Assembly (NCBI GenBank): GCA_049644285.1
Contig: JBARRP010000043.1
Span: 1-48,762, forward strand
Reading direction: 5' to 3'
Origin: CAVRXT01 sp049644285
GTDB taxonomy: Bacteria > Acidobacteriota > Terriglobia > Acidiferrales > UBA7541
DNA: 48,762 nt
In this document: positions 34,531 through 43,069 of the stretch, one piece after another
Layout of the letters: each line of letters starts with the position of its first letter
Position numbering within the stretch: position 1 is the first letter of the stretch
Made by a program: the position numbers and the translations under genes
The notes under the pieces: generated by a model
The model's input: only the letters and a program-made list of their open reading frames with translations
Told to the model about the DNA's origin: nothing
Database searches by the model: none

Positions 34531-36471
34531 CTACGAATCCTGGCGGGGAAGGATGCGCACCGGACGGGGCAAGCCGGCGTCCTGATCTGATCCGGAACTT
34601 GCGCCGTCGCCGGGGGGCTCTGCACCTGCCACTTGGTCGACCAGCTCTTCGGCTGGGGCTTCGCCTTCGCCGGGAGCCAGGAACAAATTCGATTCGAGGC
34701 CGTGCTGCTTGGTGTAGAGCTCGTAATAGCGCCCGCCGGCCGAGTAGAGCGACGCATGAGTCCCGCGCTCGATGATCCGGCCGCCTTCGACGACGAGGAT
34801 CTGATCGGCGCGACGAATCGTCGAAAGGCGATGCGCAATGACGAACGTGGTCCGGCCGCGCATCAGTTGGGCGAGACCTTCCTGAATCATCGCTTCCGAT
34901 TCGGAATCGAGGCTGGAGGTGGCTTCGTCCAGGATCAGGATCCGCGGGTCGGCGAGAAGCGCGCGGGCAATTGAAACGCGCTGGCGCTGGCCGCCGGAAA
35001 GGCGGACGCCTCGCTCGCCGACGATCGTGTCGTATTTCTTTTCGAACGTTTCCGCGAATTCATCGACGCGCGCGATCCGGCACGCTTCCATGATTTCTTC
35101 TTCGGTGGCACCGGGCCGCGAGAACGCAACGTTTTCGCGGATGCTGCCGTCGAAGAGAAATGTTTCCTGCAGGACGACGCCAAGCTGCGTCCGATAGCTG
35201 GACAGCTTCACGGTTGAAAGATCGACGCCGTCCACAAGCACTCGCCCCGACGCCGGCGTGTTGAAGGCCGCAATCAGGCCGATCATGGTTGATTTCCCGG
35301 CGCCCGAAGGGCCCACGAGCGCGGTGACGGTTCCGGGCTGGGCGTGGAAGGAAACGTCAGTCAGGACCGGTTTCCCCTCAGCGTAAGCGAATCCCACCTG
35401 TTGGAATTCGACCTGGCCGTGGATTGGGCCGAGACCGATTGTGCGATTTGGGTCAGCATCCTCAGGTTTCTCGGCAAGAAGCTCGCGGGTGCGCTCGAGG
35501 CCGGCCATCGCTTCCGAGAGCTGCGTGCCAATGCCGACGATCTGAAAGACCGGCGCGACGAGCATGCCCAGGAACGCGACAAAGGTCACAAATGTTCCGA
35601 TCGACATCGCGCCTTCGAGAATGCGTCGCGCGCCAAGGTAAATCACCAAGGCACTCACAAGGCCGAGGATCGTCGTGGAGGCAAAACTCATCAGTGAAGT
35701 GGCAGTAAGCGTCTTAAGGATATTGTCGAGGAGTCGCTGAACATTGCGCGAGAACACACCTTCTTCACGCTCCTCGGCATGGTAGCCCTTCACGACCCGG
35801 ACGCCAGCAAGCGATTCGGTGAGCCGGCCGGTGACTTCGGCATTCAATTTTGACCGGGCGCGATAGATGGGCCGGATGGTGCCGATGGCTTTATTGAGCG
35901 CCAAGCCGACGACCACCAGGATCGAGAAGGCAACCGAGGTCAGCAACACACTGATTCTCAGCAGCACAATCAGCGCGAAGATTGCGGTCAGCACGCCCCC
36001 CGCAAACTCGACTAAGCCGGTGCCGATCAGATTTCGCAGTCCGTCGACATCGGCCATGATTCGCGTGACCAGCGCGCCGGTCTTGTTCGCGTCGTGGAAG
36101 GCCACCGGCAACCGGCCGACGTGAGCCTGCACTTGGCGCCGCAAGTCCGCGATCATTCGCTGCGCTGCCTTCGATAGAAGCTGCGTCAGCGAATACGATG
36201 TGAGCCCCTGAATGACGGTGGCTGCGAGGATGGCCAGGACGAGCGGCGCTAATAGCTGTACCTGCCTCTTCCCGATGATGTTGTCGAAGAGATACTTCAT
36301 CGAAGCGGGCAGAACCAAGCCAGCCAGGCGGCTGATGCCGATGAGAATGAAACCAAAGGCCAGAAGCCAACGCTGCGGCCGAATGAAGGGCCATGCCTCC
36401 GGGAGGAGCTTCAAGAGACCTAGTGACTTCGCACGGGAACCCTGTTCGCTCCGCTCGACAGCCCTGGCCAT
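34531..36471 (-). CDS. MsbA-like ABC exporter (fused permease-ATPase)
   Basis: A 646-aa half-transporter that should work as a homodimer. Six membrane helices (about 35-320) carry the exporter core (TGALVTRIMADVDGLRNLIG). The ATPase domain has Walker A GPSGAGKST, the Q-loop VVLQETFLFDGSIRENV, signature LSGGQRQRVSIARAL, Walker B LILDEATSSLD and the switch His in VIAHRLST. The type fits lipid or lipid A flipping (MsbA) but drugs are possible substrates. The C-terminal 55 residues are an acidic, Pro/Ser-rich tail not usual for MsbA. Neighbouring LolA/LolB-like and lipid glycosyltransferase genes favour an envelope lipid role. Confidence 0.93.
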   Translation of the reverse strand: MARAVERSEQGSRAKSLGLLKLLPEAWPFIRPQRWLLAFGFILIGISRLAGLVLPASMKYLFDNIIGKRQVQLLAPLVLAILAATVIQGLTSYSLTQLLSKAAQRMIADLRRQVQAHVGRLPVAFHDANKTGALVTRIMADVDGLRNLIGTGLVEFAGGVLTAIFALIVLLRISVLLTSVAFSILVVVGLALNKAIGTIRPIYRARSKLNAEVTGRLTESLAGVRVVKGYHAEEREEGVFSRNVQRLLDNILKTLTATSLMSFASTTILGLVSALVIYLGARRILEGAMSIGTFVTFVAFLGMLVAPVFQIVGIGTQLSEAMAGLERTRELLAEKPEDADPNRTIGLGPIHGQVEFQQVGFAYAEGKPVLTDVSFHAQPGTVTALVGPSGAGKSTMIGLIAAFNTPASGRVLVDGVDLSTVKLSSYRTQLGVVLQETFLFDGSIRENVAFSRPGATEEEIMEACRIARVDEFAETFEKKYDTIVGERGVRLSGGQRQRVSIARALLADPRILILDEATSSLDSESEAMIQEGLAQLMRGRTTFVIAHRLSTIRRADQILVVEGGRIIERGTHASLYSAGGRYYELYTKQHGLESNLFLAPGEGEAPAEELVDQVAGAEPPGDGASSGSDQDAGLPRPVRILPRQDS

Positions 36472-36666
36472 AGTGTCTATTGTCCTATAGTTCTAGATTC
36501 GACGCTCGGACCGAGGATTCAGCCTTGCGACCTGAGGCTTAAGGGCTTCGGAATCCCGAAAGGCCGAGGTTGGCAGATTAGCGGGGTTTAGCCTAGGCAG
36601 GGGGAGAAAAGCAGACTAAAATATTTTTTAGTGGGCATTTCTCAGCGTGCCCCATGGGAGTTCGTG

Positions 36667-37350
36667 TTGGAGCCAATACTCAAGACTGAGAACCTGTGGA
36701 AGGTGTACCGCTCGGGCAAAATGGACGTGCCGGCACTCCGGGGCGTGAGCGTGGGAGTGTATCCGGGCGAGTTTGTGTCCATTATGGGGCCTTCGGGCTG
36801 CGGGAAATCCACGTTCTTGCATGTAATCGGAGGACTGACACAAGCAACGCGGGGGCACGTTTATCTCGACGGGAACGACCTTGCAGCCCTGGGCGATGCC
36901 GGACGGACTCGGCTGCGGCGCCACAAAGTGGGTTTTGTATTTCAGCGGTTCAATCTGCTACCCGCGCTCGATGCTTATGGCAATATCGCGTTAGCCCAGC
37001 ACATCCACGGTAATGGATTCGACCCCCACCGGTTCGACGTTATCGTACAGATGCTCAACCTACGGGAACGGCTTCATCACAAGCCATCGGAGCTGTCGGG
37101 GGGCGAACAGCAGCGGGTGGCCCTTGCCCGGGCAATTATCAACGAGCCGAAGATCGTGCTGGCCGACGAGCCGACCGGCAATCTCGATTCGAAGAGTTCG
37201 GAGAATGTCCTGTCCATGCTCCGTCAGCTTAACAAGGAAATGGGCCAGACGATCGTGATGATCACGCACAATCAGGAAGCAGCCGCCTACGGTCACCGTA
37301 TTCTGCACATGCGTGACGGCCTCGTCGTGGACGGAGTGCCCGCAAACTGA
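36667..37350 (+). CDS. LolD/MacB-type ABC transporter ATPase
   Basis: About 227 aa with all motifs: Walker A GPSGCGKST, FQRFNLLPALDAYGNIALA, signature LSGGEQQRVALARA, Walker B VLADEPTGNLDSKSSENV and ITHNQEAA. This is the LolD/MacB/FtsE class that drives FtsX-type permeases, so the orphan permease at 33084-34184 is the natural partner. TTG 36667 (MEPILKTENLWKVY) with GGGAG 6 nt upstream fits the family better than GTG 36631, which would add 12 odd residues. One base separates its TGA from the next ATG. Confidence 0.92.
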   Translation: MEPILKTENLWKVYRSGKMDVPALRGVSVGVYPGEFVSIMGPSGCGKSTFLHVIGGLTQATRGHVYLDGNDLAALGDAGRTRLRRHKVGFVFQRFNLLPALDAYGNIALAQHIHGNGFDPHRFDVIVQMLNLRERLHHKPSELSGGEQQRVALARAIINEPKIVLADEPTGNLDSKSSENVLSMLRQLNKEMGQTIVMITHNQEAAAYGHRILHMRDGLVVDGVPAN

Positions 37351-37351
37351 C

Positions 37352-37756
37352 ATGGGCACGATTTGGCGGGGAGTGGCTCGGACGGTTTTCTGGTCGTATG
37401 AGCGTGGGAGCTGGCCTTACGACTTGATGGTCATCGCGATCGTTCTTTTCGTTCTGCTGACGCCCGGCCGGTGGTTCCACGACCAGCCGCAGAGCGCGGC
37501 GCTGCCAAGTGTCGATGTTCAGCTCATTGCGGAAGACGCAGGGAGCCAGACGAGGACGTACCGGGTGGATGCGAATCTTCTTCCCCCAGCCAAGCGAACG
37601 CCGAAGCCCACTCCTGAACTCGAGCGCGAGACCCACAATATCCTTGGACGAACCGTGGACGACCTGAAAGGGCATACATTTCAAGTCCGCCGAATTGAGC
37701 CCGTCCGGGGCGAAGATGGCACCGTGATTTACTACGATGTCTCCGTGAAGCCCTAA
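37352..37756 (+). CDS. Membrane-anchored periplasmic protein, unrecognised
   Basis: A 134-aa protein beginning MGTIWRGVARTVFWSYERGS, with one helix (LMVIAIVLFVLLTPGRWF) and a periplasmic remainder ending DGTVIYYDVSVKP. It starts 1 nt after the LolD-type ATPase stop and is clearly cotranscribed with it, so it probably works with that transporter or the LolA-like protein downstream. No characterised family is recognised. Confidence 0.75.
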   Translation: MGTIWRGVARTVFWSYERGSWPYDLMVIAIVLFVLLTPGRWFHDQPQSAALPSVDVQLIAEDAGSQTRTYRVDANLLPPAKRTPKPTPELERETHNILGRTVDDLKGHTFQVRRIEPVRGEDGTVIYYDVSVKP

Positions 37757-37933
37757 GACAGCGCCTTCACGGGGCCCAGCGCCAAGTTCAAAAGCCTACG
37801 ACGATCCCACAAACCGGATCGTCGCGGCTACCACAGCTCTCAGTCACCTTGACGGGAAGCTCGGACCGTCCCCGTTGCAGTTCTGGAACACATGGGAACC
37901 GGGGGGACGTATTTTGCGTCCTAATCGGTGTGC

Positions 37934-37939
37934 TATGAT
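37934..37939 (+). promoter_or_regulatory. Possible extended -10 promoter of the LolA-like gene
   Basis: TGCTATGAT gives an extended -10 (TGn plus TATGAT, 37934-37939) about 40 nt before the LolA-like start. A weak -35 (ATTTTG) lies 17 bp upstream. The surrounding 200-base gap has no gene. Confidence 0.4.
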
Positions 37940-37980
37940 GGCCCGGTTTTCGCTTCAGGGTGACAGGGGGTTCAACCTTC

Positions 37981-38664
37981 GTGCGACGGTTAACTGTAAT
38001 GGTATTTATGTTCGTAGCGTCGCTTAGCACGGCTGCGTTGCAGAGCCACGGCACCTGGACGCTCGAAAGCGTTCTGAAACAGCTAGATGGCCAAGCTCAC
38101 GATTTTCATAGCCTGGCGGCAGATGTCGAGCGGACGAAAGTCACGGTAGTGGTCAACGACAAATCGACGGAAACCGGCACCATCTTGGTCCATGGCGAGA
38201 AAATGCGGCTGGAGCTGAAGGCACCGGATGCGCGTACCATACTTCGCAACGGGGATAATTTCTACATTTATACTCCGGGGCTGAAGCGCGTAGAGGAATA
38301 CAACGTTGGGAAACACCGCACCCTCGTGGACCAGTTCCTCTTGCTGGGATTTGGCACGCCGGGGCGGGAACTACAAAAAGGATATTTGATGACGTTCATC
38401 GGGGAGACCACGCTGGACAACCGGAAGGTCGTCCAGCTCGAGCTCACCCCCAAGTCCGATGAAGTCCGCAATCAGATTTCCAAGATCGAGTTGTGGGTTG
38501 ACGAATCGATCTGGCTACCCTTGCAGCAGCAGTTCTTCGAAACCGGCACGCAAGATTACTTCATCATCCGCTATTCCAATATCGTCCGGAATGCGCACAT
38601 CCAGGAATCCGAATTCAAGCCTCACTGGCCCAAGGGCACCGAAAAGGTGAAGCCGCAGGGCTAG
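37981..38664 (+). CDS. LolA-like outer-membrane lipoprotein carrier
   Basis: About 227 aa with a signal peptide (LTVMVFMFVASLSTAALQSH) and the LolA half-barrel: TLESVLKQLDGQAHDFHSLA, DVERTKVTVVV, GEKMRLELKAPDARTI, NFYIYTPGLKRVEEY and QISKIELWVDES. Such carriers ferry lipoproteins or lipids across the periplasm. GTG 37981 is used (signal n-region RR); GTG 37960 is possible. It lies downstream of the LolD-type ATPase and membrane-anchored protein. Confidence 0.88.
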   Translation: MRRLTVMVFMFVASLSTAALQSHGTWTLESVLKQLDGQAHDFHSLAADVERTKVTVVVNDKSTETGTILVHGEKMRLELKAPDARTILRNGDNFYIYTPGLKRVEEYNVGKHRTLVDQFLLLGFGTPGRELQKGYLMTFIGETTLDNRKVVQLELTPKSDEVRNQISKIELWVDESIWLPLQQQFFETGTQDYFIIRYSNIVRNAHIQESEFKPHWPKGTEKVKPQG

Positions 38665-38772
38665 TGCCGCCCCAACTGTCTGAGACTCCGATGGCGCCTA
38701 GCCAACTGGGATAGCTTGCCGCTGCGAATTGCAGGGTGCGGTCCAGTTCGTAGCGAAAAAGCTGGGACGGCG

Positions 38773-40251
38773 CTAGCGCGCTCGGTTTGCCGCTGCCAAC
38801 TTTCTTCGCGATCGTTCGAGCGCCTGGATCAAAGCCGACAGGTCCTTCCGTTCTGTGCGGTAATTCGTGATGCATGCGCGGAGGACCGTTGTGCCCCCGC
38901 CGACGCGCGTGGTTGAAATCCACGCGTCGCCGGAAGCGACAACTTCGCGAGCGACAGATTCGAGGTAGTCCGCCGAGCGTCCTTGCGGCGATTGACGGTC
39001 CACGAAACAGGCGATGGGGAGTGGTGTCGAATTGACGACTTCCCACTCGGCAGCCTTCAGCTCACGACGCAGTTCGCCTCCCATTTGGGTCATGTGCCGC
39101 AAGGCTTCGGCATAGCCTTCCCATCCAGCCACGGCCAATGAAAGAAAGACCTTCAGGCCAATGGAGCGGCGCGACCATTGAATCGAATGTTCGAGCGGAT
39201 CGACGATTCCGGCGCCCTCGGCCTTCGGGGGAACATACGCGGCAGAAATGTGGAACGTGCGGCCGAGGATATCGGGATGCCGCGTGAGGAAAAGTCCCGC
39301 GCCCATGGGAGCGGAAAGCCACTTGTGGGCATCGAGCGTGATTGAATCGGCGCGTTCAATGCCGTCGAGGCATGGCCGGAGTTCTGGAACGAGCGCTGCG
39401 GCGCCGCCCCAGGCCGCGTCCACATGAAACCAGAGCCCCTGGCGGGCAGCCACACCCGCGATGGGCGGCAACGGATCAATGATGCCGGCATTCGTCGTGC
39501 CGGCGTTCGCAATGATCAGAAACGGCAGCAAACCCTTCCGCCGGTCCTCCACAATTGTAGCTTCGAGCGATTCGACATCCATCTGCAAGAGGGCGTTAGC
39601 CTGAATCTCTCGCACCGCGGCACTGCCCAACCCGCAGATTCGCGCACCTTTTTCGAACGAATGATGCCCTTCGGCGGAGACATAAAAGACCGGTTGGCTC
39701 GCAAGAATCCTCAGCCCTGACTTCTCAATTTCCGGGAAGGAATTTGTGAGGGCAGCGAGAAGCGCGGTGAAGTTGGCCTCGGAGCCGCCACTCGTGAAGG
39801 TGCCGTCAGCGGCCGCCGGATCGTAGCCAAACCGTGAGCCAAACGCGCGGATCAGGTGTTGCTCGACTTCGACGGCGAACGGACTGTGCTTCCAGGCGGC
39901 AAGCTGCGGATTTAGTGCAGCGACGATGGCGTCCGCGGCGATGCCCATGGCGGTTGGCGCGGGGTTGAAGAGCCCGAAATACCGCGGGTGTGGCGTGTTT
40001 ACCTGCGCGCGCTCGAGGCCTTCGGCAGCGGCTGTTAATGCTTCGAGCGGTGCGATGGGCTTAGAGAAATCGAAAGCCTTCAGCCGTGCGCGAACCTCTT
40101 CCGGTGTCACTTCGGCAGAAACTGGTCTTTCCGCGACGCTTGAGAGATAGCCCTCAATGATCTCGCCGAGACGCTTCCAGAGCTCCGCTCGCGTGGCGGA
40201 GTCCAGCGACAAGGACGTCGATGGACTCTCCTTGCAGGGTTCGACGTGCAT
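38773..40251 (-). CDS. PLP-dependent group II amino-acid decarboxylase
   Basis: A 492-aa member of the aromatic-L-amino-acid/glutamate decarboxylase family. Substrate-binding HPRYFGLFNPAPT, GTFTSGGSEANFTAL, the PLP-ring His region YVSAEGHHSFEKGA, HVDAAWGG with the PLP Asp, and the Schiff-base Lys in LDAHKWLSAP are all present. It likely makes an amine from an aromatic or related amino acid; the exact substrate cannot be read. It lies 42 nt downstream of ada on the same strand. Confidence 0.93.
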   Translation of the reverse strand: MHVEPCKESPSTSLSLDSATRAELWKRLGEIIEGYLSSVAERPVSAEVTPEEVRARLKAFDFSKPIAPLEALTAAAEGLERAQVNTPHPRYFGLFNPAPTAMGIAADAIVAALNPQLAAWKHSPFAVEVEQHLIRAFGSRFGYDPAAADGTFTSGGSEANFTALLAALTNSFPEIEKSGLRILASQPVFYVSAEGHHSFEKGARICGLGSAAVREIQANALLQMDVESLEATIVEDRRKGLLPFLIIANAGTTNAGIIDPLPPIAGVAARQGLWFHVDAAWGGAAALVPELRPCLDGIERADSITLDAHKWLSAPMGAGLFLTRHPDILGRTFHISAAYVPPKAEGAGIVDPLEHSIQWSRRSIGLKVFLSLAVAGWEGYAEALRHMTQMGGELRRELKAAEWEVVNSTPLPIACFVDRQSPQGRSADYLESVAREVVASGDAWISTTRVGGGTTVLRACITNYRTERKDLSALIQALERSRRKLAAANRAR

Positions 40252-40293
40252 GTCTCCGTTCCTCCCTGGCGGCGCGGCGTTCTTCCGCGGCAG

Positions 40294-41466
40294 CTAGCTC
40301 TTGTCCGATCCAGCTTCGCGCGCGGACTGAAGGAATTCTCTCTCGCGTGAAAGCAGCGATTGCTTGCGTTCGAGCCCCCAGCGATAGCCCGCCAGGTTGC
40401 CGTCTTCGCGCACCACCCGGTGGCAGGGAACGACGACGGAGACGGGGTTGGTGGCGCAGGCGCGTGCCACGGCGCGAGTTGCTTGCGGCCGACCAATCGC
40501 GCGGGCAATCTGGCTGTAGGTGCGGGTGGTGCCATAGGGAATCCGCCGCAACTCCTCCCAAACGCGGCGCTGAAACGCGGTGGCCTGCACATCCGTCGGC
40601 AAATCGAGGTGCGGCTCGCGGCCGCGCAGATGTTCGAGAATCGTGCGAACCCAGCCTTCAAGGCCATTCCGATCGCGGCGAATCTTGGCTCGCGGATATT
40701 CCTCCAAGAGCGCGGCTTCGAGCCTGGCGTCGTCCTCGCCAAGATAGAGGGCGCTGATGCCGTGCGAGGTCGCACCGACAAGAAGGCGGCCGAGGGGTGA
40801 AGAAACGACTGTGTAGGCAATTTCCATTCCGGCGCCGCCACGGCGATAGGTCGCGGGAGTCATTCCCAGATGCGCCGGTGCGCGTTCGTACAGCCGGCTG
40901 CTCGAGCCGAAACCAGCATCGTAGAGTGCGGTGGTCACGTCATCTCCTTTTTTCAAGCGCGCCTTGAGCCGGCGCATACGGTGCGCATCGGCGTACTGGC
41001 GCGGTGTGATTCCGAGCACGCGGCGGAAGGCGCGCTCGAGTTGATGTGGGCTCAGGTTGGCCGAGGCTCCGAGTGAAGCCAGCTTCAATGAGTCGTTTGT
41101 CTGTTCGTCTGCATGCGCCGCGACGCTTGCTTCAATTTGCCGGCAGATCCGCGCCACCGCCTCGGCTTGAGGATCGCGCCGAATCGCATCCTGCGGGCGG
41201 CACCGGCGGCACGGGCGAAAGCCTTCTCTCTCCGCCATCTCCGGGACGCGGAAGAAAACCACCTGGCCGCGATGCGGGCGTCGCGACGGGCACGAGGGCC
41301 GGCAGTAGATTCCGGTCGAACGCACCGCAAACACAAAAAGATTGTCCGCGCTCGGATCTCGGGCCAGCACCGCACGCCACCGGCGAGTTTCCTCAACGCG
41401 ATTCCGGCTGATGAGTTGCGAGTCTCGGGCTGCTTTCGACCTGGTGCGATTCAGTGTTGTCTGCAT
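40294..41466 (-). CDS. ada: Ada: methylphosphotriester sensor and O6-methylguanine methyltransferase
   Basis: A 390-aa full-length Ada. The N-terminal zinc domain has GIYCRPSCPSRRP and RPCRRCRP (Cys55, 59, 86, 89, one of them the phosphotriester acceptor). An AraC-type DNA-binding domain follows (about 105-210, SPHQLERAFRRVLGITPRQY). The C-terminal alkyltransferase has VVVPCHRVV with the suicidal Cys, plus IPYGTTRTYSQIA. It repairs methylated DNA and, once methylated, activates its own operon. The decarboxylase gene directly downstream may be induced with it, an unusual pairing. Confidence 0.95.
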   Translation of the reverse strand: MQTTLNRTRSKAARDSQLISRNRVEETRRWRAVLARDPSADNLFVFAVRSTGIYCRPSCPSRRPHRGQVVFFRVPEMAEREGFRPCRRCRPQDAIRRDPQAEAVARICRQIEASVAAHADEQTNDSLKLASLGASANLSPHQLERAFRRVLGITPRQYADAHRMRRLKARLKKGDDVTTALYDAGFGSSSRLYERAPAHLGMTPATYRRGGAGMEIAYTVVSSPLGRLLVGATSHGISALYLGEDDARLEAALLEEYPRAKIRRDRNGLEGWVRTILEHLRGREPHLDLPTDVQATAFQRRVWEELRRIPYGTTRTYSQIARAIGRPQATRAVARACATNPVSVVVPCHRVVREDGNLAGYRWGLERKQSLLSREREFLQSAREAGSDKS

Positions 41467-41655
41467 GGGACCAAATTACCGAAAGCATCGGCGGATGGCT
41501 ATCCGAATTTTGCGGCCAAACCCGTCCAAATTGGTGCTCTTGAGCCGCTCCACAAGATCAGCAATGGGGCGCGCATTGATCCTGGCCACCAGCCTTGGGA
41601 ATCTCGGATTGAGAAACAAATGTTGAATTTTAGAACACGAACACTCAATCGGAGG

Positions 41656-41684
41656 TTGACGTCAAATGCGTCGTGCGCGATATT
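41656..41684 (+). promoter_or_regulatory. Sigma-70 promoter of the PilZ gene
   Basis: TTGACG (41656-41661), a 17-bp spacer and GATATT (41679-41684) point at the PilZ gene. Transcription near 41691 would exclude the upstream GTG at 41673 and supports ATG 41715 or 41733 as the start. Confidence 0.5.
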
Positions 41685-41714
41685 TTCGAGGCCCGGTACC
41701 AACATTGCCGGGGT

Positions 41715-42227
41715 ATGGGGGAGCAATCATTTATGGGGGCTGCTCTCGATCCTCTCGAGCAGCATGTTCCGGCGCGCCCGGAGCGAAAACCAGGTCCATC
41801 CAGGCCTAAAGCGCAGCCCGATAGTGGCTACCGGCCGCGCCGCTTCGAGCGTGTGCCCACGCATGCGGTTGGCGTCGCCCAGGAGCGGCGGCGGTCGCCT
41901 CGCGCAGCGCTGTGCTTGCCGCTGCGCCTGACGCAAGTGGACGGACAGAACGAGCCGGTGCCGATCACGCTGGTCACGAAAAACATCAGTTCGAGTGGAG
42001 TCTATTTCCTAGCACCGCGCTGGCTCGAACCCGGAACCGCCATCGAGATGGAGGTAGGGCTGATTGATCGGCCGCTGGGCCAGGGTAGCGTGCGCATGCG
42101 CACAGCCGCCCATATCATCCGCGCCGAAGACTCAGACACACCGGGATGGCGCGGCTATGCGGCCACCTTCGACGACATCGCTTTCAACCGCGACGATACG
42201 ATCCCTCTCCGCTTCCTTTCCCGCTGA
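41715..42227 (+). CDS. PilZ-domain protein
   Basis: About 170 aa. After a disordered Pro/Arg-rich N-terminus of 60 residues comes a PilZ domain with both c-di-GMP motifs: ERRRSPRAALCLPLRL (RxxxR) and TKNISSSGVYFLAP ([D/N]xSxxG). It should bind cyclic di-GMP and act on motility, exopolysaccharide or an enzyme partner. ATG 41715 follows the predicted promoter; ATG 41733 has GGGGGAG 9 nt upstream and is also possible. A HAD phosphatase gene follows after 35 nt. Confidence 0.85.
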   Translation: MGEQSFMGAALDPLEQHVPARPERKPGPSRPKAQPDSGYRPRRFERVPTHAVGVAQERRRSPRAALCLPLRLTQVDGQNEPVPITLVTKNISSSGVYFLAPRWLEPGTAIEMEVGLIDRPLGQGSVRMRTAAHIIRAEDSDTPGWRGYAATFDDIAFNRDDTIPLRFLSR

Positions 42228-42262
42228 AGCGGGCCGTTTCTTTTCTGTTACCATTTTCGCTT

Positions 42263-42919
42263 ATGCCGCGCCGCTTGCTCCGCGCTCGCGCCGTGCTGTT
42301 CGATTGGGATGGCACTCTGCTGAATTCCTACGATTCGGATGCGCGCGCCTATCTGGCGATGTTTCGTGCGCTGCGGATTGATTGGACCGTCGAAGACCTC
42401 GAGCGCCACTATTCGCCCAATTGGTACCGCGTGTTTCGCGCTGCCGGGCTGCCGCGTTCGAAGTGGGACCTGGCCGATCGCCTCTGGCGACGCGCCTACC
42501 GCAAAGAAAGCCCGCAGCTTTTGCCTGGCGCTCGGCGGGTCCTTCGGGCGCTGAATCGCTCCTTTGTGCTTGCGCTGGTAACGAGCGGGAGTCGCCGCAG
42601 GGTGCGTCGCCAGCTCCGCGAATTCGAGCTGGCCGATTATTTTGCCGCCTGCGTTTGCAGCGAAGACGCTCCACGGCGCAAACCTGATCCCGCGCCTCTA
42701 CAGATGGCGCTCGGTCGCCTGCGCCTGAAGCCGGAAAATTGCGTCTACGTGGGTGACGCGCCGGAAGACGTCGAAATGGCGCGCCGCGCTCGAGTGCGCG
42801 TTGTAGGAGTCCGCGGGCCGTTCCCGACGGCGGAGCGAGTTCGCGCAGCGCGACCAGACACCTTCCTCGATTCGATTGCTGAGCTTCCTGGTTGCTTATC
42901 GGCTTTGTCGAATTCCTGA
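42263..42919 (+). CDS. HAD-family phosphatase (phosphoglycolate phosphatase-like)
   Basis: A 218-aa HAD hydrolase with motif I LFDWDGTLLNS, motif II LVTSGS, the motif III Lys in RRKPDPAPL and motif IV YVGDAPEDVEMARRA. The helical cap domain (about 20-90) is of the Gph/beta-phosphoglucomutase type. ATG 42263 fits the family start, with the motif I DWDGT at about residue 13. The substrate is probably a small phosphoester; phosphoglycolate is a guess. It is probably cotranscribed with the PilZ gene. Confidence 0.9.
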   Translation: MPRRLLRARAVLFDWDGTLLNSYDSDARAYLAMFRALRIDWTVEDLERHYSPNWYRVFRAAGLPRSKWDLADRLWRRAYRKESPQLLPGARRVLRALNRSFVLALVTSGSRRRVRRQLREFELADYFAACVCSEDAPRRKPDPAPLQMALGRLRLKPENCVYVGDAPEDVEMARRARVRVVGVRGPFPTAERVRAARPDTFLDSIAELPGCLSALSNS

Positions 42920-42940
42920 AACTCGGTCGAGGACACGCCG

Positions 42941-43009
42941 CTTTGTCATCCTGAGCAGAGCGAAGAGCTTGCCCTGAGGTCGCCGTTGGCGACCGAAGGG
43001 ATCTCACCC
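42941..43009. repeat. Interspersed repeat of the GTCATCCTGAGC type
   Basis: Between the convergent HAD and LolA-like genes, CTTTGTCATCCTGAGCAGAG, GCGAAGAGC and GACCGAAGGGATCTCA match a repeat theme often seen, from memory, in intergenic regions of soil and metagenome-derived genomes. Inside it a perfect hairpin GGTCGCC-gtt-GGCGACC (42978-42994) could also end transcription. Only one copy is seen here. Confidence 0.55.
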
Positions 43010-43069
43010 ATCAATTCTTGGCTTCTTGCGCCGTATGTGTCAAGTTCCTATGGCTAGGCCAGCTCCGGA

